In this document: positions 23,825 through 31,525 of the stretch, piece by piece
Numbering within the stretch: position 1 is the first letter of the stretch
Layout: the number at the start of each line of letters is the position of its first letter
NCBI RefSeq assembly: GCF_026168105.1
Contig: NZ_LBMW01000059.1
Location: forward strand, 1-39,494
Reading direction: 5' to 3'
Length of the DNA: 39,494 nucleotides
Source: Streptomyces hygroscopicus
Lineage (GTDB): Bacteria; Actinomycetota; Actinomycetes; Streptomycetales; Streptomycetaceae
Position numbers and translations under genes: made by a program
The notes under the pieces: model-generated
What the model saw: only the letters and a program-made list of their open reading frames with translations
Told to the model about the DNA's origin: nothing
The model's database searches: none

Positions 23825-24613
23825 TCAGTCCCACCAGAAGGACCACACCCGCTGTCCCAGGACCTCGTGCTCGGCGTACGCGCGCAGTGTTCCGTGATGC
23901 CCCTGGGCGAGATTGTCCGGGCAGAACGCGAAGTGCTCGGCGGCCACCGCCTCGGCCTCGGCAGGAGTGGTGGGCGGCGCCGCCACCGACAGCACCAGCT
24001 GGTCGAAGGTGAGCGCGACCACCCGAACGCCGAAGCGGTCCTCCCAGGAGCGGAGCACGGAGCAGAGGCGCGCCACGTCGTTCTCGTGGTTCAGCGGGCC
24101 GCCCCAGCCGATGGCCGCCGGGATGTCGGCGGAGCGGCGGGCCGGGATGAGGGCGAGGCACGGCTCCTTGAGCCAGGAGCCACCGTCCAGGAGGGAGTCG
24201 GCGACCTCGGCGGCCCGGGCGTCGGGGTCGGCCTCCAGACGGGGCGCGGCGGCGAGACCGGGCCAGTCGGCACCGTCCTCCTCGTACTCGTCCCAGAACT
24301 CGGCCAGCACCTCCTCGGCGTCGTGGTCCCCGGGATAGGACATCTCCCCGGGCATCAACTCCCACTCCTCCGGGCCGCCGTGGCTGCCCCCGACGTCGAT
24401 GAGGACCGGAAGGAGCCCCGCCCGCGTGCCGGGCGAACCCAACCGCGCCCAGTTGCCGGAGGACGCCGCGCGCCCGGCATGCCACAGCAGCGGCTCGTGC
24501 CACGGCCCGTCGTCCGTCGCGTCGATCAGTCTCCCGGGCGGGAGTTCAAGCCCGAGCGTGCGCCCGCTCGGGTCGGCCGCCAGCCTGGGCAGCGGGTTGG
24601 GAAGTGTCGCCAT
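23825..24613 (-). CDS. DUF4253 domain-containing protein
   Basis: 262 residues. The C-terminal third carries the DUF4253 signature: WEDRFGVRVVALTFDQLVLSVA, VAAEHFAFCPDNLAQG, then TLRAYAEHEVLGQRVWSFWWD. The N-terminal part, with WHAGRAASSGNWARLG and the acidic EEWELMPGEMSYPGDHDAEE, is typical of Streptomyces members. It has no signal peptide. The function is unknown; some DUF4253 proteins appear near toxin-immunity-like genes, but nothing here suggests that. ATG 24613 is preferred over the upstream Met at 24643. A 10-base gap separates its stop from that of the aminotransferase. Confidence 0.85.
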   Translation of the reverse strand: MATLPNPLPRLAADPSGRTLGLELPPGRLIDATDDGPWHEPLLWHAGRAASSGNWARLGSPGTRAGLLPVLIDVGGSHGGPEEWELMPGEMSYPGDHDAEEVLAEFWDEYEEDGADWPGLAAAPRLEADPDARAAEVADSLLDGGSWLKEPCLALIPARRSADIPAAIGWGGPLNHENDVARLCSVLRSWEDRFGVRVVALTFDQLVLSVAAPPTTPAEAEAVAAEHFAFCPDNLAQGHHGTLRAYAEHEVLGQRVWSFWWD

Positions 24614-24648
24614 GCCAGTGACTGTAGGCGCAGCCACTGACAATGCCC

Positions 24649-24909
24649 TCAGCGGGCGGCGTACGCGGTGAACGCCGCCCAGGCGTCCGGCGAGGCGGTG
24701 AAGGTGGGGCCGGTGGGGTTCTTGGAGTCGCGGATGTGGACGGTGGCTTCGTCGGCGGACTCCGGGGCTGTGTAGGCGATTTCGAGGCAGGCGCCGCCCT
24801 CGCTACTGCTGTAGCTGGACTTGCGCCACGTGTAGGCGACTTCGAGGCACTGGCCGCCTTCGCTGCTGCTGTAGGTCGACTTGAACCACTGAAGTGCTTC
24901 GGCGCTCAT
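24649..24909 (-). CDS. DUF397 protein with a duplicated motif
   Basis: 86 residues. DUF397 proteins are small acidic partners of WhiJ-like regulators in Streptomyces. This one contains the core motif twice: WFKSTYSSSEGGQCLEVAYT and WRKSSYSSSEGGACLEIAYT, about 20 residues apart. It then continues with the usual VHIRDSKNPTGPTFTASPDAWAAFTAYA tail. Most relatives have a single copy at about 60-70 residues. ATG 24909 overlaps the TGA stop of the XRE-type gene (ATGA), so the two are translationally coupled. It probably binds the XRE-DUF5753 protein and changes its DNA binding (inference from the WhiJ literature). Confidence 0.92.
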   Translation of the reverse strand: MSAEALQWFKSTYSSSEGGQCLEVAYTWRKSSYSSSEGGACLEIAYTAPESADEATVHIRDSKNPTGPTFTASPDAWAAFTAYAAR

Positions 24910-25733
24910 TGCTCTCCTAGCAGACGGCCCAGCAGGCTTCTGGAGTCCTCGATGGTGAGGGCCTGCGTTCGCAGCATCGCATATTTGCGCGCCAGGATGG
25001 ACACCTCGCTCGGGTCGGAAACCCACTGGCTTCCGCGCTGGGATTCCGCGTAGGCGAGGTGCTGGTGATCGAGCGTCTCGAGGAGGGTGAACGAGCCTGC
25101 GTCACCAGCGTGCGAAGTACGGTCCAGCGGTAGGATTTGCAGGGACAGGCCGGGGAGTTGGGCGTACTCGCGCAGGTACCGTAATTGGTCGAGGTGCGTC
25201 CCGCGTCCCCCGGTGGGCATGCGCAGAGCCGGTTCCCAGACGACGAAGCTGAGCGTCGGCGGGATCTTGCGGTGCAGGATCTCCTGACGGCCGACACGGG
25301 CCGCGATCTTCGTCTCCAACTCGTCCCCGTCGTACGGCGGAACGCGCCCGCCCAGCAGCGCACGCGCGTACGCCTCCGTCTGAAGCAGACCCGGGACGAC
25401 CAGCGCGTCGTACCAGGACAGCGCGATCGCCTCACGCTCATGGTGGACGTACAGCTCCGCCCACATGGGAAACTGATCGATCTCCGGCAGGTTCGCCACT
25501 CCCGCCGACAACATCCCCTTCGTCCCCAGGAGTTCGTCCAGCAGCTCGGCCAGATCCGGCTTCAGCGGACGTCGGCCCTGCTCGATCGATGCAATGGTCT
25601 CCTCGTCGACCATCAGCCGGTCGGCGAGGGCGCGTTGGGTGAAGCCCGCCGCGCGGCGGGCCGTGCCGAGCTGGACGCCCAGCATCTTCATGGCCGAGAA
25701 GTTCTTCTTCCCCGGACGCTTCCTGGAGTTCAT
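24906..25733 (-). CDS. WhiJ-like XRE regulator (HTH + DUF5753) with a TTA codon
   Basis: 275 residues. The XRE helix-turn-helix spans about residues 18-72 (QLGTARRAAGFTQRALADRLMVDEETIASIEQGRRPLKPDLAELLDELL, seen in pieces). The DUF5753 ligand-like domain covers about residues 90-268: ALSWYDALVVPGLLQTEAYARALL, QEILHRKIPPTLSFVVWEPALRMP, LPGLSLQILPLDRTSHAG. This is the WhiJ-type regulator family, which is multiplied in Streptomyces and affects development. Leu184 is encoded by TTA (25182-25184), so full expression should need the bldA tRNA. It is followed by the DUF397 gene with a 4-base overlap. ATG 25733 has GGAG upstream. Confidence 0.93.
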   Translation of the reverse strand: MNSRKRPGKKNFSAMKMLGVQLGTARRAAGFTQRALADRLMVDEETIASIEQGRRPLKPDLAELLDELLGTKGMLSAGVANLPEIDQFPMWAELYVHHEREAIALSWYDALVVPGLLQTEAYARALLGGRVPPYDGDELETKIAARVGRQEILHRKIPPTLSFVVWEPALRMPTGGRGTHLDQLRYLREYAQLPGLSLQILPLDRTSHAGDAGSFTLLETLDHQHLAYAESQRGSQWVSDPSEVSILARKYAMLRTQALTIEDSRSLLGRLLGEQ

Positions 25734-25775
25734 GCAGGACCAACTCCCCACGCCTGGCCGTACGCGACCCCGAAC

Positions 25776-25804
25776 GAACCCGTACAAAAAATCTGTACGG
25801 GTTC
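25776..25804. promoter_or_regulatory. 11-bp inverted-repeat operator before the WhiJ-like gene
   Basis: Perfect arms GAACCCGTACA and TGTACGGGTTC (25776-25786, 25794-25804) around AAAAATC. It lies in the 113-base region between the divergent XRE and HATPase genes and is well placed to control both. A second shorter repeat, GAGTGA/TCACTC, is at 25808-25829. Confidence 0.8.
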
Positions 25805-25846
25805 ACCGAGTGATCCACTGTAGTCACTCTCCGCAACACTCGTCCC

Positions 25847-26251
25847 GTGAACGAGACGATCCAACTCCCGCCCCTGCGCGAGAGGTTCTTCCGCCGTGAC
25901 CGCCGGTCCGTCCCCGCCGCCCGGCGGGTCGCGTACGAGACCCTGACCGGCTGGGGACTGGCCGACACCGAGCGCGGTGACGACGTGTTGCTGTGCGTCA
26001 GCGAGCTGGCCACCAACGCGCTGCTGCACGGCGTCCCGCCCGGCCGTCACTTCCGGGTGTTCCTGCGGTACGACGGGGTCGTGCTGCGCCTGGAGGTTCA
26101 CGACAGCGGACCCGGCGTCCCGCGCATCGCGGGGGACGCCGACGAGGGAGGGCGCGGTCTGCTGCTCGTCGCCGCGCTCTCCGACAAGTGGGGGGTGCGG
26201 GAGCGGGACCTGGGGAAGGTGGTGTGGTGCGAGTTCGCCAAGCCGTCGTGA
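25847..26251 (+). CDS. Anti-sigma-type ATP-binding protein (HATPase_c, AbaA/RsbW-like)
   Basis: 134 residues of the GHKL/HATPase_c fold. The N box is SELATNALLHG (Glu53, Asn57), the G1 box DSGPGVP (Asp86, Gly88) and the G2 box GGRGLLLV. Such single-domain proteins act as anti-sigma serine kinases like RsbW or SpoIIAB, or as non-catalytic partners in Streptomyces WhiJ-like gene sets. The start is GTG 25847, with no clear ribosome site. It diverges from the WhiJ-like regulator, sharing the inverted-repeat operator. Its stop directly abuts the argS stop, with no gap. Confidence 0.9.
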   Translation: MNETIQLPPLRERFFRRDRRSVPAARRVAYETLTGWGLADTERGDDVLLCVSELATNALLHGVPPGRHFRVFLRYDGVVLRLEVHDSGPGVPRIAGDADEGGRGLLLVAALSDKWGVRERDLGKVVWCEFAKPS

Positions 26252-28015
26252 TCAGAGACGCTCGGGCGTCCTGATGCCCAGCAGGGCCATGCCCTGGTGC
26301 AGGGTGCGGGCCGTGACGTCGCACAGGAAGAGGCGGTTCTCGACCTGCTCGGGCGTCCCGGCCTTCAGGACCGGGCACTTGTCGTAGAAGGACGTGTACA
26401 GCGACGCCAGCTGGTAGAGGTACGCGGCCAGCTTGTGCGGGGCGTACTCGCCCGCCGCCTCCGCGACCGTCTCCGCGAACTGGTCCACGTGCAGGCCCAG
26501 GCCGCGCTCGGCGTCGGTCAGGGCCAGCTCCGGGTGCGCCGACGGACGGACGTCGCCTGCCTTCCGCAGAATCGACTGGATACGGGCGTAGGCGTACTGG
26601 AGGTAGACGGACGTGTCGCCGTTCAGCGACACCATCTGGTCGAGGTCGAACTTGTAGTCGCGGTTCGCCGACGTCGACAGGTCCGCGTACTTCACCGCGC
26701 CGATGCCCACCTGGGCGCCGCGCTCGGCGATCTCCTCCTCGGACAGGTCCTGTGCCTTCTCCCGTACGACGGCGGAGGCGCGCTCGATCGCCTCGTCCAG
26801 GAGGTCCACCAGCCGTACGGTCTCGCCCTCACGCGTCTTGAACGGCTTGCCGTCCTTGCCGAGGACCGTGCCGAAGGCGAGCTGGTACGCCTTCACGTCG
26901 CCGTTGAGCCAGCCGGCCCGGCGCGCGGTCTCGAAGACCATCTTGAAGTGGAGAGACTGGCGGGCGTCCACCACGTAGATGATCGAGTTCGCCTTCAGGC
27001 CGAAGACGCGGTCGCGGATCGCGGACAGGTCCGTGGCCGCGTAGCCGTATCCGCCGTCCGACTTCTGCACGATCAGCGGGACCGGCTTGCCGTCCGGGCC
27101 CTTGACGTCGTCGAAGAACACGCACAGGGCGCCCTCGGAGCGGACGGCCACGCCGGACTCCTCCAGGAGGCGGCATGTCTCCTCGAGCATGTCGTTGTAG
27201 CCGGACTCGCCGACGATGTCCGGGTCGCGGACCTCCATGTCCAGCTTGTCGAAGACGGAGAAGAAGTAGATCTTCGACTCGTCGACGAACTTCTGCCACA
27301 TGGCGAGCGTGTGCGGCTCGCCGGCCTGGAGGTCGACCACCCGGCGGCGGGCGCGCGTCTTGAACTCCGGGTCGGAGTCGAAGAGCCTGCGGGCCGCCTT
27401 GTAGAGGCGGTCGAGGTTCGACATCGCCTCTTCGCCGGTGACCTCGGCGGCCTTGTGGTCCAGCTCGTGCGGATGCTCGTCCAGGTACTGGATGAGCATG
27501 CCGAACTGGGTGCCCCAGTCGCCGATGTGGTGCCTGCGGATCACCGACTCGCCGGTGAACTCCAGGAGCTTGACCACGGAGTCGCCGATCACCGCGGAGC
27601 GGAGGTGGCCGACGTGCATTTCTTTCGCCACGTTCGGCTGGGCGTAGTCGATGACCGTGGTGCCCGGGTTCTCGGCGTACGGCACGCCGAGGCGACCCTC
27701 CGGGTCGGCGGCGCGGGCGGCGAGGTTCTCGGTGATCGCCTTGTCGGTGACCCTGATGTTGAGGAAGCCGGGGCCGGAGACCTCGACGTCCTTGATCACG
27801 TCACCGGTGACGACCTTTTCCACCACCTGGGTCGCCAGCTCGCGCGGGTTCGCCTTCGCCTTCTTCGCAAGCGCCAGGATCCCGTTGGCCTGGTAGTCAG
27901 CCCGGTCGCTGCGTCGCAGCAGCGGGTCCGCGTCGGCGCTCTCCGGCAGGGTGGCGGAGAGGGCGTTCGCGAGGCGCTGGTGGACGGAAGCGGTGAGGGA
28001 CGTGACCGAGGCCAT
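26252..28015 (-). CDS. argS: Arginyl-tRNA synthetase
   Basis: 587 residues, class I aminoacyl-tRNA synthetase that charges tRNA(Arg). The N-terminal additional domain ends with PGFLNIRV. The HIGH signature is PNVAKEMHVGHLRSAVIGD. The catalytic region includes HIGDWGTQFGMLIQYL and KSDGGYGYAATDLSAIRDR, followed by LAFGTVLGKDGKPFKTREG in place of a canonical KMSKS, as is normal for ArgRS. The anticodon-binding helical domain follows, with YLQYAYARIQSILRKA and YLYQLASLYTSFYDKCPV. ATG 28015 (MASVTSLT) is the usual family start; a GAGGAG lies about 16 bases before it. It is divergent from lysS. Confidence 0.97.
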   Translation of the reverse strand: MASVTSLTASVHQRLANALSATLPESADADPLLRRSDRADYQANGILALAKKAKANPRELATQVVEKVVTGDVIKDVEVSGPGFLNIRVTDKAITENLAARAADPEGRLGVPYAENPGTTVIDYAQPNVAKEMHVGHLRSAVIGDSVVKLLEFTGESVIRRHHIGDWGTQFGMLIQYLDEHPHELDHKAAEVTGEEAMSNLDRLYKAARRLFDSDPEFKTRARRRVVDLQAGEPHTLAMWQKFVDESKIYFFSVFDKLDMEVRDPDIVGESGYNDMLEETCRLLEESGVAVRSEGALCVFFDDVKGPDGKPVPLIVQKSDGGYGYAATDLSAIRDRVFGLKANSIIYVVDARQSLHFKMVFETARRAGWLNGDVKAYQLAFGTVLGKDGKPFKTREGETVRLVDLLDEAIERASAVVREKAQDLSEEEIAERGAQVGIGAVKYADLSTSANRDYKFDLDQMVSLNGDTSVYLQYAYARIQSILRKAGDVRPSAHPELALTDAERGLGLHVDQFAETVAEAAGEYAPHKLAAYLYQLASLYTSFYDKCPVLKAGTPEQVENRLFLCDVTARTLHQGMALLGIRTPERL

Positions 28016-28250
28016 AGGAATGGGTGCCGTTCTCCTCGTGGGGATGGATAGCCACGGCCAGTATCCCATGGGGGTAAAGCGAATTTTGCGGGCGTGGACT
28101 GAACGCTGGCCCGTGCCCGCTCGTCCCCATGTGCAGGTGCGGTGAGGCGTTGAAAAGGCGTTTTCGTGGATGTGACCCCACCTGGGACAATGGAGCGGTC
28201 AGCCGTGGGAGCGTACCGGCTGCTCATGGAGAACTTCAGGGAAAGAGGAC

Positions 28251-30020
28251 GTGCCGATCGTGGCTCAGAGCACCGAGACCACCGACTGGGTCTCCCGTTT
28301 CGCGGATGAGGTCATCGAGGAGTCGGAGCGTCGGGCCCCGGGCACAGTGACATCAGTCGCTACCGCTCCTGTGGTCGTCGTCGCGTCCGGACTCTCCCCG
28401 TCCGGGCCCATTCACCTGGGCAACCTCCGCGAGGTCATGACCCCGCACCTCGTCGCCGACGAGATCCGCCGCCGTGGGTACCAGGTGCGGCACCTGATCT
28501 CCTGGGACGACTACGACCGCTACCGCAAGGTGCCCAAGGGCATCGCCGGTGTCGACGAGGAGGCCTGGGCGGAGCACATCGGCAAGCCGCTCACCTCCGT
28601 CCCGGCCCCCAAGGGCTCGGCGTACCCGAACTGGGCCGAGCACTTCAAGGCCGCGATGATCGCCGCGCTCACCGAGCTGGGTGTCGAGTTCGACGGCATC
28701 AGCCAGACCGAGCAGTACAACTCCGGCGTGTACCGGGACCAGATCCTGCACGCGATGAAGCACCGGAACGAGATCGACGCGATCCTCGCCCAGTACCGGA
28801 CCAAGCCGAAGGCGGGCAAGAAGCAGCAGCAGAAGCCCGTCGACGAGGCCGAGCTGGAGGCCGAGGAGGGCTCCGGTGCCGCGGCCGAGGACGACGGCAG
28901 CTCCGGTGCTTCCGGGTACTTCCCGTACAAGCCGTACTGCGGCAACTGCGAGAAGGACCTCACCACCGTCACCGCCTACGACGACGACACGACCGAGCTG
29001 ACGTACGCCTGCACCGCGTGCGGATTCTCGGAGACGGTCCGGCTGAGCGAGTTCAACCGCGGCAAGCTGGTCTGGAAGGTCGACTGGCCGATGCGCTGGG
29101 CCTACGAGGGCGTGATCTTCGAGCCGAGCGGTGTCGACCACTCGTCCCCGGGTTCGTCGTTCCAGGTCGGCGGCCAGATCGTCGGGATCTTCGGCGGCAA
29201 GCAGCCCATCGGGCCCATGTACGCGTTCGTGGGCATCAGCGGCATGGCCAAGATGTCCAGCAGCAAGGGCGGGGTGCCCACCCCGGGTGACGCCCTCCAG
29301 ATCATGGAGCCGCAGCTGCTGCGCTGGCTCTACGCCCGCCGCAGGCCGAACCAGTCCTTCAAGATCGCCTTCGACCAGGAGATCCAGCGGCTCTACGACG
29401 AGTGGGACAAGCTGGCGGGCAAGGTCGCCGACGGTTCCGCGCTGCCGGCGGACGTGGCCGCGTACACCCGGGCGGTCGGCACGGCCGCCGGTGAGCTGCC
29501 GCGCACCCCGCGCCCGCTGCCGTATCGCACGCTCGCGTCCGTCGCCGACATCACGGCCGGCCACCAGGACCAGGCCCTGCGCATCCTGTCGGACCTCGAC
29601 CCGGCCAACCCGCTGGCCTCGCTCGCCGAGGCCCGGCCGCGGTACGACAAGGCCGAGGCCTGGATCAACACGCATGTCCCGGCCGACCAGCGCACGATCG
29701 TCCGCGACGAGCCGGACGCCGAACTGCTGAAGTCCCTCGACGAGCAGGCGCAGCAGTCGCTGCGACTGCTGCTCGACGGTCTTGAGGAGCACTGGTCGCT
29801 GGACGGGCTGACCCACCTCGTGTACGGCGTGCCCAAGGTCCAGGCCGGGTTCTCCGCCGACGCCACGCCCAAGGAGCTGCCGCCGGAGATCAAGACCGCT
29901 CAGCGGTCGTTCTTCGCGCTCCTCTACCACCTGCTGGTGGGCCGTGACACCGGTCCGCGGCTGCCCACGCTGCTGCTCGCGGTGGGGCAGGACCGGGTGC
30001 GGGCCCTGCTCGGGGGGTAG
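28251..30020 (+). CDS. lysS: Class I lysyl-tRNA synthetase
   Basis: 589 residues. A class I lysine-tRNA ligase, the archaeal-type enzyme that Streptomyces carries. The HIGH-like motif is GLSPSGPIHLGNLREV and the KMSKS motif is GMAKMSSSKG. A zinc ribbon occurs in CGNCEKDL...CTACGF. The helical C-terminal domain ends in LLLAVGQDRVRALLGG. A charged linker (about residues 184-224, Lys/Gln-rich then Glu/Gly-rich) is inserted before the zinc ribbon. Near residues 31-39 the sequence TVTSVATA looks like an extra stretch compared with the APGKPVVVVASG I recall elsewhere. GTG 28251 (VPIVAQ) has AAGAGG upstream; GTG 28260 is also possible. Whether a class II lysS also exists cannot be told from here. 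Confidence 0.95.
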   Translation: MPIVAQSTETTDWVSRFADEVIEESERRAPGTVTSVATAPVVVVASGLSPSGPIHLGNLREVMTPHLVADEIRRRGYQVRHLISWDDYDRYRKVPKGIAGVDEEAWAEHIGKPLTSVPAPKGSAYPNWAEHFKAAMIAALTELGVEFDGISQTEQYNSGVYRDQILHAMKHRNEIDAILAQYRTKPKAGKKQQQKPVDEAELEAEEGSGAAAEDDGSSGASGYFPYKPYCGNCEKDLTTVTAYDDDTTELTYACTACGFSETVRLSEFNRGKLVWKVDWPMRWAYEGVIFEPSGVDHSSPGSSFQVGGQIVGIFGGKQPIGPMYAFVGISGMAKMSSSKGGVPTPGDALQIMEPQLLRWLYARRRPNQSFKIAFDQEIQRLYDEWDKLAGKVADGSALPADVAAYTRAVGTAAGELPRTPRPLPYRTLASVADITAGHQDQALRILSDLDPANPLASLAEARPRYDKAEAWINTHVPADQRTIVRDEPDAELLKSLDEQAQQSLRLLLDGLEEHWSLDGLTHLVYGVPKVQAGFSADATPKELPPEIKTAQRSFFALLYHLLVGRDTGPRLPTLLLAVGQDRVRALLGG

Positions 30021-30028
30021 GACCGGTT

Positions 30029-30078
30029 CTACGACGATGGGGGCGCCCGGTATTTGCCGGGCGCCCCCATCGTCGTAG
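30029..30078. terminator. Bidirectional terminator between lysS and the DUF2637 gene
   Basis: A perfect 22-bp stem (30029-30050, 30057-30078) with the 6-base loop TATTTG, located between convergent stops. Confidence 0.92.
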
Positions 30079-30088
30079 TGCGCGGTCC

Positions 30089-31375
30089 TTACGCGATGTG
30101 GTCCTCTTCCAGTTCCGCGGTGTGGCGGTTGGTGAAGCGGTTGACCATGCGCTTGGCGTCCTGCTCCGGGAGGCTGATGCCGAACTCGGCCTCGACGTTG
30201 TAGCCGTACTCACGTGGGGTCGGGTAGCTGCCGTTGATCGACTTCTTGAAGACCTGGTAGTAGGCCTCCTCGTCCGGCTCCGGCGCGCCGCCGCCCTCCC
30301 CGAGCTCGCGGGTGCGGTTCGGCCCCACGGGGACGGGGAAGCTTCCCGTGTCCTCGGGGGAGGGCTCCTGGGCGGGGGGCTGTTGCGGCTGCTCCTGGTA
30401 CTGCTGCTGGTCCTCGTACCAGCCCCAGTGTTCCTGCTCGGGGTCGTACGTGGGCTCCGGCTCGTACGTCGGGTCGTAGTCGCCGTGGTACGCGATCTGC
30501 TGCGGGGCTTCGAACCAGGGGCTCTGTTCGGGGTCGGGCGCGGTGACCGGTTGCCCGGGGTTGTGGTTGCCCTCCAGTTCGGGGCGCTGCCCGCCGAGGG
30601 GAGCCGCCGTGCCCACCCGTGCCGCCCCGACGGCACGATGGCCCGCAGCTGCGTCGGGCTGGGGTGCCGGCGGTATCAGGGCCGGTTCTATGCCCGCCGC
30701 CGCCAGGCCCGCCGGGGCCGTGTCCGCCAGGGGGACCCCGTAGCGAGCCAGCCTCAGCGGCATCAGCGACTCCACCGGGGCCTTGCGCCGCCAGGCGCGG
30801 CCGAAGCGGGAGCGCAAACGGGCCTGGTAGACGAGACGTTCCTGCTCCAGCTTGATGACCTGGTCGTAGGAGCGCAGCTCCCACAGCTTCATACGGCGCC
30901 AGAGCAGGAACGTGGGCAGGGGGGAGAGCAGCCAGCGCGTAAGGCGGACCCCCTCCATGTGCTTGTCCGCCGTGATGTCCGCGATCCGGCCGATGGCGTG
31001 GCGGGCCGCCTCCACCGCGACCACGAACAGCACCGGGATCACCGCGTGCATGCCCACGCCCAGCGGGTCCGGCCAGGCGGCCGCACCGTTGAACGCGATC
31101 GTCGCCGCCGTCAGCAGCCACGCCGTCTGGCGCAGCAGTGGGAAGGGGATACGAATCCAGGTCAGCAGCAGGTCCAGGGCGAGCAGCACGCAGATGCCCG
31201 CGTCGATGCCGACCGGGAAGACGTAGCTGAAGTTCCCGAAGCCCTTCTTGATGGCCAGCTCGCGGACGGCGGCGTACGACCCCGCGAAGCCGATCCCGGC
31301 GATGATGACGGCACCGGTGACGACCACGCCTATGAGAATCCGGTGCATCCGTGTCAACTGCAGTGGCGCGGCCAC
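30089..31375 (-). CDS. DUF2637 multi-pass membrane protein
   Basis: 428 residues. Residues 1-130 hold about four membrane helices (ILIGVVVTGAVIIAGIGFAG, VGIDAGICVLLALDLLLTW, QTAWLLTAATIAFNGAA, HAVIPVLFVVAVEAARHAIG), the DUF2637 domain. Next comes a basic, amphipathic helical stretch (ELRSYDQVIKLEQERLVYQARLRSRFGRAWRRK). A long Pro/Gln/Glu-rich low-complexity region spans about residues 215-360. A compact C-terminal domain (SINGSYPTPREYGYNVEAEFGI) resembles winged-helix segments of Streptomyces plasmid and phage regulators. Similar DUF2637 proteins are encoded by conjugative elements such as pSAM2 beside spread genes; here it is in core chromosome next to lysS. GTG 31375 has GGGAGGGGAG upstream. 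The function is unknown. Confidence 0.87.
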   Translation of the reverse strand: MAAPLQLTRMHRILIGVVVTGAVIIAGIGFAGSYAAVRELAIKKGFGNFSYVFPVGIDAGICVLLALDLLLTWIRIPFPLLRQTAWLLTAATIAFNGAAAWPDPLGVGMHAVIPVLFVVAVEAARHAIGRIADITADKHMEGVRLTRWLLSPLPTFLLWRRMKLWELRSYDQVIKLEQERLVYQARLRSRFGRAWRRKAPVESLMPLRLARYGVPLADTAPAGLAAAGIEPALIPPAPQPDAAAGHRAVGAARVGTAAPLGGQRPELEGNHNPGQPVTAPDPEQSPWFEAPQQIAYHGDYDPTYEPEPTYDPEQEHWGWYEDQQQYQEQPQQPPAQEPSPEDTGSFPVPVGPNRTRELGEGGGAPEPDEEAYYQVFKKSINGSYPTPREYGYNVEAEFGISLPEQDAKRMVNRFTNRHTAELEEDHIA

Positions 31376-31525
31376 CCGTACTCCCCTCCCATTGCGTGTT
31401 GTTGCGCGGAACAGGGTGGCACATGCGTGCGGCGGACGGGTGACCGGAGTGGCAGGAGCCCGGTCCGCGCGGGGCCGGGCTCCTGCGAACGCCCTGGTGA
31501 CGCTACGACTTCGGCGCCAGCCGGG

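Noticed and set aside
28150..28200. lysS promoter from TTGAAA and GACAAT
   Set aside because: The spacing is about 30 bases, too long; other -35 options are poor.
29890..30636. Minus-strand frame within lysS and the DUF2637 gene
   Set aside because: It is a Thr/Arg/Pro/Ser-rich shadow of the DUF2637 low-complexity region and crosses the terminator hairpin.
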